Of a stretch of 64,000 nt of DNA, positions 28,099-38,518 are shown piece after piece. Positions within the stretch are counted from its first letter, which is position 1; every line of letters begins with the position of its first letter. Both the position numbers and the translations under genes were made by a program. Origin of the DNA: Providencia rettgeri (lineage in GTDB: Bacteria > Pseudomonadota > Gammaproteobacteria > Enterobacterales > Enterobacteriaceae). The stretch spans positions 3,100,001-3,164,000 of the forward strand of contig NZ_CP163512.1 of assembly GCF_041075285.1 (NCBI RefSeq). Direction: 5' to 3'. The notes below the pieces were generated by a model. The model searched no databases. It was not told the DNA's origin and worked only from the letters and a program-made list of their open reading frames with translations.

Positions 28099-29793
28099 TC
28101 AAGTAAGGCTCGACATCTCTTGCTGCGCCTCTTGCGAGCTCGCTTTTTTGATAATGGCATACAGGACACCAGAAACAAGTGTACCAACCACGATAGCCAG
28201 TAAATACATGAATACATGATTAATAGCCCCAGGGATCAGCAAGACAAATAAACCGCCATGTGGTGCCATTAATTGAATCGCAAAGTACATTGACAGTGCT
28301 CCAGTGATTGCCCCCCCAATAATACAAGCAGGCAATACACGAATAGGATCTTTAGCAGCAAATGGAATTGCCCCCTCTGATATAAAACACAAACCAAGAA
28401 CAAAAGAGGCTTTGCCCGCTTCACGCTCTGCTGGAACAAATTTATGTCTTGCCAACAAGGTTGCAACTCCCATCGCTAATGGCGGTACCATGCCTGCTGC
28501 CATAATGGCCGCCATTGGTGCGTAAGTTTGCGAACTCAATAGACCGACCCCAAAGGCATACGCTGCTTTATTAACAGGTCCCCCCATGTCAGTACACATC
28601 ATCGCACCAAGGATTGCCCCCAAAATGACTGCATTAGTTGTTCCCATGGTGTTCAGCCAATGAGTTAACCAATCCATTAACCAAGCAACTGGATGACCAA
28701 TAACATAAATCATCGCCAACCCGGTAAACAAGGTTGATATAAGCGGCACAATTAAGATTGGCTTCAGTGCTTCCATTGTGTGTGGTAATTTCAATCGGGT
28801 ACTAATAAAGTGGGCACTATAACCCGCGAGAAAGCCTGAAATGATCCCACCTAAAAAACCAGCGCCTAACGTGGTTGCCAATACCCCACCGACCAAACCC
28901 GGTGTTAAACCTGTTCGATCGGCGATGGAGTAAGCAATATAACCAGATAAAACGGGTACCATCAAAGCTAAAGCAGTATGCCCACCAATTAAACTCAGCG
29001 CCCAGGCTAATGAGCCTTCAACATTTGCAGCATCTAAGCCAAATGCAAATGAAAGAGCAGTACACAACCCACCAGCGACCACCATAGGTAACATATAAGA
29101 AACCCCGGTTAATAAGTGGCGATAGACGCCTCTTTTTTCACCTTTATTACTCGGTTGTGTCGCGGCTTTGTGACCTTGTGGAGTAAACAGTGTGGCTTCT
29201 ATTTGTGCTTTATCCAACTCTTGAGCTGTTTTTTTCAATGCAGCACTCGTTGAAGTACGATACATCCGTTTTCCTGCAAATTTATCGACATTAACTTCAA
29301 TATCTGCTGCAACAATCACTAAGTCTGCTTTAGCGATCTCTTCTTCGCTAATTTCGTTACCTACACCGACGGAACCTCGAGTTTCAACTTTGATATTCCA
29401 ACCGCGCTTTTTCGCTTCCGCTTCCAACGCTTCAGCGGACATATAAGTATGTGCAACCCCTGTTGGGCAAGCAGTAACAGCAAGAACAGAAAAAGGCGTT
29501 GATGCATCCTCAGCGGGTTGTACTGCTTGGTATAGTTTAGCCTGCTGTTTTGCTTTTTGTAGAAATTGACTCGGATTTTGTACCGCATTTTCAAGCGTAT
29601 CGAAATAGACTTTTTTACCTGCCAAATCATAATGTTCTGGAACATTATCTCCAGCGACAATAACAATATCTGCTTCTGACAAATTTTCAGTAACCGTGAA
29701 TTCTTGGGCGGAAGCAGCGTTTTTTAATGCGTCAATAGCCAGCCAAGCAATGGCTGGATTTTGTTGACGATTTGCTGTAATGAATATTTTCAT
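28099..29793 (-). CDS. fruA: fructose PTS permease, EIIB'BC
   Basis: Inner-membrane transporter that takes up fructose and phosphorylates it to fructose 1-phosphate. 564 residues: degenerate IIB' domain (1-100), IIB with the phospho-cysteine in VTACPTGVAHTYMSAEAL near residue 113, and a IIC domain with about eight membrane helices from residue 230 on (conserved HGGLFVLL near the end). Last gene of fruBKA, 11 bases after fruK. Phosphate comes from FruB. Confidence 0.97.
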   Translation of the reverse strand: MKIFITANRQQNPAIAWLAIDALKNAASAQEFTVTENLSEADIVIVAGDNVPEHYDLAGKKVYFDTLENAVQNPSQFLQKAKQQAKLYQAVQPAEDASTPFSVLAVTACPTGVAHTYMSAEALEAEAKKRGWNIKVETRGSVGVGNEISEEEIAKADLVIVAADIEVNVDKFAGKRMYRTSTSAALKKTAQELDKAQIEATLFTPQGHKAATQPSNKGEKRGVYRHLLTGVSYMLPMVVAGGLCTALSFAFGLDAANVEGSLAWALSLIGGHTALALMVPVLSGYIAYSIADRTGLTPGLVGGVLATTLGAGFLGGIISGFLAGYSAHFISTRLKLPHTMEALKPILIVPLISTLFTGLAMIYVIGHPVAWLMDWLTHWLNTMGTTNAVILGAILGAMMCTDMGGPVNKAAYAFGVGLLSSQTYAPMAAIMAAGMVPPLAMGVATLLARHKFVPAEREAGKASFVLGLCFISEGAIPFAAKDPIRVLPACIIGGAITGALSMYFAIQLMAPHGGLFVLLIPGAINHVFMYLLAIVVGTLVSGVLYAIIKKASSQEAQQEMSSLT

Positions 29794-29804
29794 GGTGTCT
29801 TTCC

Positions 29805-30749
29805 TTACTCAGGCTTGAAAGGGTGTAGATCAACCCGCGCCATCATACGGGCAAGCTGTTCGCGATCCGTGATCCCCACATTCGATTGCGATACAGCAAG
29901 CGCAGATACAGCGGTTGCAAGTCGTAGAGTATGTTCACTGGTTTGACTCATCATCAGGCCATAAATCAAGCCTCCAACCATGGAATCCCCTGCACCAACT
30001 GTACTGATCACTTCACACTGTGGCGGCTTAGCAAACCAAGCTCCGGATGAATTCACCCACATAGCGCCTTGCGCGCCTAAAGAAATCACGACATGTGCGA
30101 TCCCTTGAGCCCGAAGTTGATTAGCGGCTTCCACAATATCTTGATGGGTTCGCAACGGCCTACCTGCCCAAATCTCTAATTCGCGATGATTAGGTTTGAC
30201 TAGCCAAGGAGAGGCTTTTAAACCCGCAGCAAAAGCCTCACGGCTGCTATCAAAAATGACGCACATACATTCATTGCGTAATCGCATCATCCATTTAGTA
30301 AACTCGTCTAATGCCACTCCTGTAGGTAAACTACCACTAACGCAAATCATATCGAATTGCCCAGCCCAACTTAGGGAGTCAGCAACAAAGCGCTGCCAAT
30401 CGGCTTTTGTTATTTCAAACCCCGAAAAGTTTAAGTCGGTCACTTCGCCATTTTTTTCAGTGAGTTTGACATTGATACGTGTACGTCCCTCAACCACTTG
30501 AAAGCGGTTAGCAATCCCTGTTTCGCTAAAAACTTTTTGAAACCCATCTTGGTTTTCTTTTCCGAGGAAGCCGCCAACAGTGACATCAATGCCAAGGTTT
30601 TTAAGTACCTTAGCAACATTGATACCTTTACCTGCGGCATGTAAGCCTGCTGTCTTGACTAAATTCACATCGCCTTTATCAATTTGAGGTAATAAGCCAA
30701 CTAAATCATAGGCTGGATTTAATGTAATTGTTGCAACCCTACGACTCAT
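29805..30749 (-). CDS. fruK: 1-phosphofructokinase
   Basis: PfkB-family kinase of 314 residues that converts fructose 1-phosphate to fructose 1,6-bisphosphate. The N-terminal GLHAAGKGINVAKVLKNLG (about 36-54) binds sugar and the C-terminal STVGAGDSMVGGLIYG (about 246-261) holds the catalytic aspartate. Its ATG overlaps the stop of fruB (ATGA), indicating translational coupling. Confidence 0.97.
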   Translation of the reverse strand: MSRRVATITLNPAYDLVGLLPQIDKGDVNLVKTAGLHAAGKGINVAKVLKNLGIDVTVGGFLGKENQDGFQKVFSETGIANRFQVVEGRTRINVKLTEKNGEVTDLNFSGFEITKADWQRFVADSLSWAGQFDMICVSGSLPTGVALDEFTKWMMRLRNECMCVIFDSSREAFAAGLKASPWLVKPNHRELEIWAGRPLRTHQDIVEAANQLRAQGIAHVVISLGAQGAMWVNSSGAWFAKPPQCEVISTVGAGDSMVGGLIYGLMMSQTSEHTLRLATAVSALAVSQSNVGITDREQLARMMARVDLHPFKPE

Positions 30750-31891
30750 GCTACTTCCTCCCCCAACCCATCATTAATGGCTTGAGCAATAGCGGACATC
30801 GCTTCAACGGCATCAGCACCTTGTGCATTAATACGTAAACGATGGCCTTTTTTGGCACCTAAACTGACCACTTTCATTAAACTGCGTCCATTAACAGGCG
30901 TGGCTGAACCATCAAGGTTAGCCACAGTGACGTTACTGTCGTATTTTTTAATCGTGTTGACTAATATTGTACTTGGGCGTGTGTGTAGCCCGTGTGGATT
31001 ACGGATCACAAACTCCTCGGTAATCCCTTCAGCCGTTTCCGTTTCAAGCAGCTCACTGCCTGCTAATAAAGAAGCAAGCGCATCAGCATCCGTCACTTTC
31101 AGCAAAGTTTCAATTTGTTGGTGCTGAAGCAACTGGTTCAAATTAGCAAGGAACGGTGCGACTTGCTCGTCCGCATAGGAGAGTGTGATCAGCATTTTCA
31201 CAGGTTTGCCTTGATAACTCAGTGATGATTTGGTTGTAACCAAAGTAATAGCACTGTGCAGGTTACCGACTGGGCTATCACTTAGCCAAATACCTTCCCC
31301 AAGATAATGTGGGGATTGGGTCAACACATGCGTAATAAATTCGGCATTAATAACTTGATGCTCTTGGAGATGAGCCAAATTTAATACTTGTAATGAATTT
31401 AAACTGTTAGCTTCAGTATTTAATGTCACCATTACACCATCAAATTTGAGAGGTTTAATGGTTTCCTCCCCCATTAAAAGGCGACGTAGAAGTTCAGCTG
31501 AATCGGCTTTTGCCATCGCTTGGGCGACGGCTTCATCACTGATGATATGTGTGAGTTGGCGTAGTAGTGCAAGATGTTCATTCGAAAGTGCTGCAATACC
31601 AATAACAATGTAAGCGATTTGCTCATCTCCCCAATCAACACCTTGAGGAAATTGAAATACGGCAACACCTGTTTTAATCACTTGGTCACGTGTCTGTGTT
31701 GTACCGTGAGGGATTGCAATACCATTGCCTAAGAAGGTTGGTGCTTGGTTTTCTCTTGCGAGCATTCCAAGTACATACCCCTCTTTAACATAACCAGCTT
31801 CAGCTAACGCTGTGGCGACTTGCTTGATAGCCTCGTCTTTACTATCTGCTGTCGCCGCAAGATGTACATCTTGTACTGACAGGTTGAACAT
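30746..31891 (-). CDS. fruB: fructose PTS IIA/HPr-like protein (DTP)
   Basis: 381-residue cytoplasmic phosphotransferase. The N-terminal IIA domain has its active histidine in GIAIPHGTTQ near residue 62, a central linking domain follows, and the C-terminal FPr (HPr-like) domain has its histidine in NPHGLHTRPS near 298. It passes phosphate from Enzyme I to FruA. GAGGAG precedes the ATG. First gene of the operon, with two Cra-like operators upstream. Confidence 0.96.
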   Translation of the reverse strand: MFNLSVQDVHLAATADSKDEAIKQVATALAEAGYVKEGYVLGMLARENQAPTFLGNGIAIPHGTTQTRDQVIKTGVAVFQFPQGVDWGDEQIAYIVIGIAALSNEHLALLRQLTHIISDEAVAQAMAKADSAELLRRLLMGEETIKPLKFDGVMVTLNTEANSLNSLQVLNLAHLQEHQVINAEFITHVLTQSPHYLGEGIWLSDSPVGNLHSAITLVTTKSSLSYQGKPVKMLITLSYADEQVAPFLANLNQLLQHQQIETLLKVTDADALASLLAGSELLETETAEGITEEFVIRNPHGLHTRPSTILVNTIKKYDSNVTVANLDGSATPVNGRSLMKVVSLGAKKGHRLRINAQGADAVEAMSAIAQAINDGLGEEVA

Positions 31892-31915
31892 AGTGTCTCC
31901 TCATTGCCATAATAA

Positions 31916-31929
31916 CTGAATCGATTCAA
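31916..31929. promoter_or_regulatory. Cra (FruR) operator, promoter-proximal
   Basis: CTGAATCGATTCAA matches the Cra consensus (TGAAWCG core, near-palindromic) 25 bases before the fruB start. In enterobacteria Cra represses fruBKA and is released by fructose 1-phosphate. Confidence 0.85.
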
Positions 31930-31991
31930 TCAATATAAGCTTAGCCCTATTACATTTAACTTAATATAGCATTGTTATCGTTACCATTGAT

Positions 31992-32006
31992 GCTGAATCG
32001 TTTCTT
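31992..32006. promoter_or_regulatory. Cra (FruR) operator, distal
   Basis: GCTGAATCGTTTCTT, a second Cra-type site about 76 bases upstream of the first, the same two-operator layout as the E. coli fru promoter. Confidence 0.8.
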
Positions 32007-32253
32007 ATTGCTTAATTAAGCTACTCTACATTCCCTTTATATGGCTATTAAATTAGTCGACAAATGTGATCTTCGTCTAATTTTTAGACGAAAATTAATA
32101 TTTAGCTGAAACTTGCTGAAAATAATATTCAGTTTAGTTATATGAAAAAGTTGCATAAAATCTATTGTATAAATTGATGATGATTGATTCATTTTTCAGC
32201 AAAAAGAACAAGAGGTAAATGTGAGTTTGCATAGAGAATAGAACTTACTGATA

Positions 32254-32503
32254 CTGAGGCTGTTGATCCTTGCTACTGATTTTTACCGCTAAAAAAGGAT
32301 CAAAAAATAATCCCCAAAGTGGATAAATGCATCCGTCGTGCTGACTGGCGACGATTTGAATCAACTATTGTCCCTAAACGGACCCTACGGGTTCGATTAA
32401 AGCATGTTTCACTCATTTGATGCGACGTTAAGAGGCTCTTACCTTGCCTAAAATGGCGTTAATTCGAATAACAGTTGACCATTAAAGATAAACAGCACCT
32501 AAT
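32254..32503. repeat. MITE-like repeat, copy B
   Basis: About 250 bases closely matching copy A in the same orientation, with a shorter region before the right end. The ends GGCTGTTGATCCTTG and TAAAGATAAACAGC are less conserved, so it is probably an older copy. Confidence 0.8.
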
Positions 32504-32841
32504 ACCGCTATTTTGGGATTTAATCTTGCCCTTTTATTTTTCACCATTCATAGAAACAATTTTACCGGTGTTGTTTGAACCACTATATGTTTCAATGACG
32601 CCAAAATTGAGTACTGTCGTAATTTAATCAATTACTCTGCAAAACTCACCTGCTGTATTAGATTCTAAGTAATGCTGATTGATATGAGTTAAGTGAGATT
32701 GGCATGTATTAAGCAAAAATACAGAGAAACTCTTATGAACACTGGATTATAAATGCAAAAAAAGACACCAGTTGACGTTTATTTATATCAAGGACGATCT
32801 CGCTTTCATTAGTCAATAAGTTGTTTATGATTGATATAAAT

Positions 32842-32888
32842 AATAGAAAAAATTTTGTATACTCAAATCTATACCCCGTGGTTTGAAG
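32842..32888. repeat. shared upstream block, copy 1
   Basis: About 47 bases (AATAGAAAAAATTTTGTATA and beyond) recur with roughly 80 percent identity at 38359-38405. Both copies lie 100-250 bases before a plus-strand gene. Confidence 0.6.
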
Positions 32889-33095
32889 TTTGAAAACTGA
32901 GTTACGTATTTCTATAATTTCTTTAAATAAACCGCCGTCATAAAACCCTATTTATTTTAGATATTAATATTATACAAAAACAATCGCTAGCCACTCTTAT
33001 TTATTGTAATTAGTGAAAATTATTAAAAATAACTTGTCAATCTTTTGTTGTTAATTAACAATACAATCAAACTTAAGCTAAATAAAAAGATATTC

Positions 33096-34367
33096 ATGGC
33101 AATAGGCTACTTTTTACGAGTTGGTGATAAAACCACCTGTGGCGGTCAGATTTTAACCGGTGATAATACCTTTATATTTCATGGCAGAGCTGCTGCACGT
33201 CAGGGGGATTTGGTTACCTGTGGCAAGCATTCAGGAACATACAATATTCTGGGTGGCGTTAGCAATGTATGGGGTAATGGCCGTATGATGGCGGGAACAC
33301 TGGATAGTTTTAGCTCCTGTCCATGTAAAGCAAGACTGATAAACTCCATCACTGACTGCTACAGTAAAGAAGATGAGCCGATGTCTCGCGCATATAACCC
33401 TGTAGCTCCCGAAACTCCGACTCAGCAACCAATTAGCCAACCAAGTAATCATTACGCTCCTTCTATTATTGCCAATGACAGCAACAAAATTAGAATTGAT
33501 GCACAACACCTAATTGATTGTGCTGATGAGCTTTGTGAAAAGCATCTCTATTATCCTGAAGTAAAAAGCGAATTTAAAAACGATGTTGAAACTTTTGCTT
33601 ATCAAATTGTTGATCAGGTTGAATCTGGCCAAAAAAGTTATGAACAAGGTTCTGCCGAGTTAAAACAGGAAGAAAAGAGCTTAAGAGAACAAGCATTTGA
33701 CCTTATTTCTAATGGATTATCCATTGTTGGCGGTATAGCTATGACTGGTGCAGGTATTGGATTATGTTCTACTGGTCTAGGTTGTTTAATTGGAGCACCT
33801 CTGATAGCCCACGGAGTTAATGGGATTTATGAAGGAGGAGTGGGAATTTATCAAGGAGATAGCAATATTCAAGGTCCTTTACGTGAGGGATACAAAGCCA
33901 CGGCGAAATTATTAGGTTTTAATGAATCAGTAGGAAATCTAGCCTATGATCTCATTGATTTAGGTATCTCCATATCAGGCAAACTAAAACTCATTCCAAA
34001 GCTAAATGAATACGGTAATCCAAATAAAAATATATTCTTTAAAGAATATATGAGAAAAGATCTTGAGTATGCTTATAAACAATTGAGTAATAGGTTACTT
34101 ATGGTTGAAATTGTTAGTGATGGTCTTTCGTTACTGGATATAACGGATGATATTAAAAATATGATTGTTATTGATAAAGAAAATAATCATATTAGTCTTG
34201 TTATCAATGAACCTGAAAAAATATCAAATGTTAAAGAGATTGTTGATGAGTGCTATACGGCCATGCTAATCACGGGTAATGATGATACTCCATCGAAAAT
34301 ACTCGTATGCACAGATAAAAATGGCAAACCGTATTATGCGGATTTAGCTGGTATTCCATTAGGTTAA
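33096..34367 (+). CDS. PAAR-DUF4225 type VI secretion effector
   Basis: 423 residues. The first 90 form a PAAR domain (MAIGYFLRVGDKTTCGGQIL; GRAAARQGDLVTCGKH; SCPCKARL), the spike tip of type VI secretion. Residues about 205-290 match what I recall of DUF4225: a glycine-rich hydrophobic pair (IVGGIAMTGAGIGLCSTGLG) then HGVNGIYEGGVGIYQGDSNI and GPLREGYKATAKLLG. The last 130 residues are unrecognised and may add toxin activity. ATG 33096 is the conserved PAAR start. The two hydrophobic helices suggest membrane insertion. A small membrane protein starts 14 bases downstream. No secretion apparatus genes lie in the window. Confidence 0.85.
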   Translation: MAIGYFLRVGDKTTCGGQILTGDNTFIFHGRAAARQGDLVTCGKHSGTYNILGGVSNVWGNGRMMAGTLDSFSSCPCKARLINSITDCYSKEDEPMSRAYNPVAPETPTQQPISQPSNHYAPSIIANDSNKIRIDAQHLIDCADELCEKHLYYPEVKSEFKNDVETFAYQIVDQVESGQKSYEQGSAELKQEEKSLREQAFDLISNGLSIVGGIAMTGAGIGLCSTGLGCLIGAPLIAHGVNGIYEGGVGIYQGDSNIQGPLREGYKATAKLLGFNESVGNLAYDLIDLGISISGKLKLIPKLNEYGNPNKNIFFKEYMRKDLEYAYKQLSNRLLMVEIVSDGLSLLDITDDIKNMIVIDKENNHISLVINEPEKISNVKEIVDECYTAMLITGNDDTPSKILVCTDKNGKPYYADLAGIPLG

Positions 34368-34381
34368 AATCAGGAAAAAAA

Positions 34382-34660
34382 GTGATCTATTTTATATATT
34401 ACAGTCTAAGCATAATCAGCTTTTTTTTATATGTATCCTTAAAAAAGAAAAAGTTATCTGATTACAGGAATAATCGAAAATTAAACTATATTAGAGTAAT
34501 ATCTATCATTAGCTTTTACTGCATGGGAACATTTAGCTTATACCTTATGAGTATTGGAAAAAATGATGACATTAAAGATTGGAGCGTCCTAATATCTTCA
34601 TTAGTATTATTATTAATGTACTTCTATTTTATCTCTACATTAGAAACACCCAAAAGATAA
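34382..34660 (+). CDS. candidate immunity protein, three-helix membrane type
   Basis: 92 residues with GTG start and AGGA six bases upstream, 14 bases after the effector stop, so clearly co-transcribed. Three hydrophobic segments: IYYSLSIISFFLYVSL, ISIISFYCMGTFSLYLM and WSVLISSLVLLLMYFYFI. It is paralogous to the product of 36422 (DWSVLISSLVLLL against NWSILVSAVIILL). Location and form suggest the immunity protein that protects the inner membrane against the PAAR-DUF4225 toxin. The family is not named. Confidence 0.7.
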   Translation: MIYFIYYSLSIISFFLYVSLKKKKLSDYRNNRKLNYIRVISIISFYCMGTFSLYLMSIGKNDDIKDWSVLISSLVLLLMYFYFISTLETPKR

Positions 34661-34682
34661 AATCTACTATGATATGAAGTGG

Positions 34683-35510
<828 letters not shown>

Positions 35511-35551
35511 TCACATACTAACACAATAGCTCTGACTCAGTTTTTTGATTA

Positions 35552-35659
<108 letters not shown>

Positions 35660-35869
35660 TTATTGAGGCGTCATCGGTAAGGCTTTGGGTGAAATGCCTT
35701 TACGCTCTTGTTTAAGTTGGCGAACCCATCTGTCCATGGTGGATTTACCCACATTCATGGCTTCTGCGGCTTCAATCGTAGAGTAGTTTTGGTCAACAAC
35801 GAGTTGAGCCGCTTCAAGCTTAAATTCAGCACTGAAATTGCGTCGAGTTTGCTTTGTCATATATGTCAC
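35660..35869 (-). pseudogene. IS3-family transposase orfA (broken)
   Basis: 69 codons encoding the HTH part ([40 protein letters not shown]). A TAA at 35660-35662 cuts the frame at MTPQ; beyond it the leucine-zipper-like remainder ([19 protein letters not shown]) is intact in the same frame. So orfA carries a nonsense mutation. Confidence 0.82.
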
Positions 35870-35960
35870 CTGTTAAGTTATGAGGCGTATAATAACACCT
35901 CTATTCAGGTGGCCAAATTAACTATGCCACTTCACACCTATATTTCAACATCAAACCTTA

Positions 35961-36281
35961 TTGAGTATAATTTTTACTATTTACCTTTTATCTATAGCCC
36001 CCTTATTCTTTTTATGCATCAAAAATAAGATAATTAATGGCTATCGTTTTTTCTTTTTCATAGCTCTACCGTACATATTGTCTGTAATTACTTGGTACTT
36101 TAATATTTATATTTCTAATCCGAATCATTACTCCAGTAGTGGTTCAATCACTGGAGTATTTGGCCACATGTTCATGGTTTCTTACGTAATACATGGTGTA
36201 TTTTTCATTCCTATAGTTGCATATGCAGCTGATTTTTCACTTCGTAAGATATTGAAGTTACTGAGGTTAGATGATAATTAA
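35961..36281 (+). pseudogene. 5'-truncated membrane protein, immunity-like
   Basis: 106 codons from a TTG with no ribosome site. The frame is open back into the insertion sequence end, so the true start appears to be lost. Three or four hydrophobic segments (IIFTIYLLSIAPLFFLCI; FFFFIALPYILSVITWYF; FMVSYVIHGVFFIPIVAYA). It lies between two paralogous candidate immunity genes. No family recognised. Confidence 0.5.
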
Positions 36282-36421
36282 CTTTAAAGTAAAAGAAAAA
36301 ACCTTAAAAAAGTGAGCCTTATATGATATCAAACAATGATGCAACGTTTCCTACTACAAATATACTGATGATAAAGGGAAGGGAATGAGCAGAAGTATCA
36401 CACTAATGGAGATATTATGAA

Positions 36422-36706
36422 ATGATTCCCTATATTGCTTACTATTTTTTTGCTTTATTAGGCGTAATAGCCTATTTTGAAATAAAAAAACGCTATGCTG
36501 TAAATTATCATCATTCAAAACGATTAATTCTGGCAAGACGGCTCTTAATCATTTCTGATTATATTATTGCAGCCTATGGTATTTACTTAGCCTCAGAATT
36601 AAAAGGAGATACATTATTCAATTGGAGTATACTCGTTTCAGCTGTGATCATTTTATTAATTTATTTAAAAATGATATGGGCATTAGAGTCTTTAGGACGG
36701 CGTTAA
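36422..36706 (+). CDS. candidate immunity protein, paralogue of 34382
   Basis: 94 residues, three hydrophobic segments (YIAYYFFALLGVIAYF; LLIISDYIIAAYGIYLA; WSILVSAVIILLIYLKMIWAL). The third segment and the preceding acidic-tryptophan motif align with the protein at 34382, and lengths differ by two. GGAG lies ten bases before the ATG. A second immunity allele kept beside one effector is a common pattern in type VI loci, protecting against kin with variant toxins; this reading is inference. Confidence 0.65.
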   Translation: MIPYIAYYFFALLGVIAYFEIKKRYAVNYHHSKRLILARRLLIISDYIIAAYGIYLASELKGDTLFNWSILVSAVIILLIYLKMIWALESLGRR

Positions 36707-36765
36707 TATAGGGTAGAGCCTTAGTCTACCCGACCCTGTAAATAATTCTGTGTATTTGCCTTTCA

Positions 36766-37045
36766 TTAAATGTGGCCGTCTAGGCGGTCACCAAACTCAA
36801 TAATAAAACGACTCATTGCCTGTTTCCAGTTTTGAATTGGCATACTCCATTTTTTAGAGGCTGATTCGATGGCGAGATAAATCACTTTTCTGACTGAATC
36901 ATCACTCGGGAATACTTTTCACTTCTTAATAGCATGACGAATAACACTATTGAGTGATTCAATCGCATTTGTCGTGTAAATCGCTTTGCGAATATCATCG
37001 GGATAAGCAAAAAACGTATTTAAATTCTCCTGTTCACTCCCCATT
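36766..37045 (-). pseudogene. IS256-family transposase, 3' remnant
   Basis: Minus-strand frame reading SEQENLNTFFAYPDDIRKAI, then YTTNAIESLNSVIRHAIKK, a TGA stop, then KVFPSDDSVRKVIYLAIES and a tail FIIEFGDRLDGH. This is the well-known C-terminal part of Mutator/IS256 transposases. The 5' part is missing, replaced by the next IS3-family element, and an in-frame stop breaks the rest. The IS end probably lies near 36730 (ACCCTGTAAATAATTCTG). Confidence 0.82.
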
Positions 37046-37889
37046 AATTGAGACACCCCAAATTAGAGTTTTCTAACTGTTTACGATAGACCTCCGGTGG
37101 GAGGTGATTTAAACTTTCATGAGTTCGATTCAAATTATAATCTTGTTGCCAAAACCACACCATTTCACGTACTTGGCTTAATGATTCAAATAAATAGGCA
37201 TTTAAAAATTCACGGCGAAATGAACCATTAAAGCGTTCGATAAAACCGTTTTGTTGCGGTTTACCGGGTTGAATATGGCATAGCTCAATCTGATTATTTG
37301 TACAATAATTCAATAGATTAACTGAAATAAGTTCAGGCCCATTATCCACGCGAATTTGTTTTGGCAATCCTCTATCGATTTTCAAACGTTCGAGTACTCT
37401 AATAACCCGTTCAGCTGGCAACGAGGTATCCACTTCAATCGCCAAACATTCACGTGTTCCTTCATCGATAATATTTAAGGTTCTGAAACGCTTACCACAA
37501 TATACACTGTCATGTACAAAATCCAATGCCCATTGAACATTCGGGATTTTTTCAATCACTAACGGCCTTTTTTCACGTACAGGGCTCACTTTTTTAACAC
37601 GACGTTTTAGATTTAATCCTAATCGGCAATAAACACGATAAATGCGTTTATGATTAAAGGAATAACCTTGAAATCTCAGCCGAAAATAGCACTTCCAAAA
37701 TCCTGATTGTGGCGATTTAGCTAAAACGGATTGGAGTGCATCAATCACTACACAATCTTTTTTACGCCAATCAACAGATTGACGATAAAATGTTGCGCGT
37801 GATAATGATGTCAGCTGACAAGCTTTCATGACTGATAAACCGGCACTCTTCAATGATTGAGCGCTGGACTTCTTCTCAGTCACTACCAA
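37044..37889 (-). CDS. IS3-family transposase orfB
   Basis: 281 residues with an rve integrase core: WALDFVHDSVY, RVDNGPELIS and GFIERFNGSFRREFLN hold the D, D and E residues. Of the IS2/IS407-like subgroup of IS3 by look (LNIIDEGTRECLAIEVD). The frame overlaps the end of orfA by seven bases, as expected for programmed frameshifting that makes OrfAB. It looks intact. Confidence 0.9.
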   Translation of the reverse strand: MVVTEKKSSAQSLKSAGLSVMKACQLTSLSRATFYRQSVDWRKKDCVVIDALQSVLAKSPQSGFWKCYFRLRFQGYSFNHKRIYRVYCRLGLNLKRRVKKVSPVREKRPLVIEKIPNVQWALDFVHDSVYCGKRFRTLNIIDEGTRECLAIEVDTSLPAERVIRVLERLKIDRGLPKQIRVDNGPELISVNLLNYCTNNQIELCHIQPGKPQQNGFIERFNGSFRREFLNAYLFESLSQVREMVWFWQQDYNLNRTHESLNHLPPEVYRKQLENSNLGCLN

Positions 37890-38219
37890 CCCTTTTTTGC
37901 AAAAAGTGCCTTCATGGCATGATTTTCAAGGCTAACTTCTGCAAACATTTTTTTGAGCTTTGCATTTTCCTCTTCAAGCTCTTTTAATCGTTTAACATCA
38001 TTAGCTTCCATACCACCATACTTTGATTTCCAATTGTAGTATGTAGCATTACTAATCCCATTTTGGCGGCATATATCTTCCACTTTCATACCAGAATCAG
38101 CGAGTTTTAAGATATTAACGATTTGAGTTTCAGTAAAACGGGCTTTTTTCATCATGACCTCTGCAAGTTTTAGGGCAGAAAATCTAATTATAGCTGTCTT
38201 ATTTTAGGGGAAGTAGACA
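37049..38219 (-). mobile_element. IS3-family insertion sequence, apparently intact
   Basis: About 1170 bp carrying orfA and orfB. Both ends start TG when read inward and share a CCCC(A/T)AAA block (left TGAGACACCCCAAATTAGA; right TGTCTACTTCCCCTAAAA). Boundaries are approximate. The left side interrupts an IS256-family transposase whose 5' half does not reappear on the right. Confidence 0.75.
37883..38155 (-). CDS. IS3-family transposase orfA
   Basis: 90 residues: HTH region RFTETQIVNILKLADSGMK with NGISNATYYNWKSKYGGM, then a coiled-coil KRLKELEEENAKLKKMFAE and the end LFAKKGW. Typical OrfA of IS2/IS407-like elements; it binds the ends and joins with OrfB by frameshift. Confidence 0.9.
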   Translation of the reverse strand: MMKKARFTETQIVNILKLADSGMKVEDICRQNGISNATYYNWKSKYGGMEANDVKRLKELEEENAKLKKMFAEVSLENHAMKALFAKKGW

Positions 38220-38298
38220 TTACTAGATAAGGTTATTATTGATTTTATTAGATATTTTTTATTATATGGATAATTTGAGACGTTAGTATACGTCAAGA

Positions 38299-38318
38299 TG
38301 GTGCGAAGGCCGGACTCG
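38299..38318 (+). repeat. tRNA-Leu 3'-end copy (candidate attachment site remnant)
   Basis: TGGTGCGAAGGCCGGACTCG repeats the 3' end of the tRNA-Leu gene at 41531-41551 in the same orientation with one base missing. A GACGT/ACGTC hairpin just left of it resembles the tRNA terminator. Typical of an integrative element at a tRNA gene. Confidence 0.75.
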
Positions 38319-38358
38319 CTTTTTATATGCAATGCATTGTTTTTGTTTGAAATAAATT

Positions 38359-38405
38359 AATAGAAAAATTTTTGTATACTTAAATATATACTCAGCGGTT
38401 TAAAT
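38359..38405. repeat. shared upstream block, copy 2
   Basis: Second copy of the block at 32842-32888 (TTTTTGTATACTTAAATATA core). It lies 41 bases right of the tRNA-end copy and about 115 bases before the gene at 38519. Confidence 0.6.
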
Positions 38406-38518
38406 CTATCATTAGATTAGCTGTATCTCATAGAAACATGTAGTTTATCTATCTATTTAACTATAGAACATTTATTATTTATACTATGTAGTTACTCACT
38501 CATTTAGTAGGCAATATT

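Larger units (their letters stand above)
32007..33095. other. non-coding stretch between fru and the PAAR gene
   Basis: No gene visible. It holds the distal side of the fru promoter, a MITE-like repeat (32254-32503), a degenerate tRNA-flank-like stretch (32755-32807) and a block (32842-32888) shared with 38359-38405. Confidence 0.55.

Noticed and set aside
35708..36028. 106-codon plus-strand frame crossing the IS end
   Set aside because: Mostly antisense to orfA of the insertion sequence; not a real gene.
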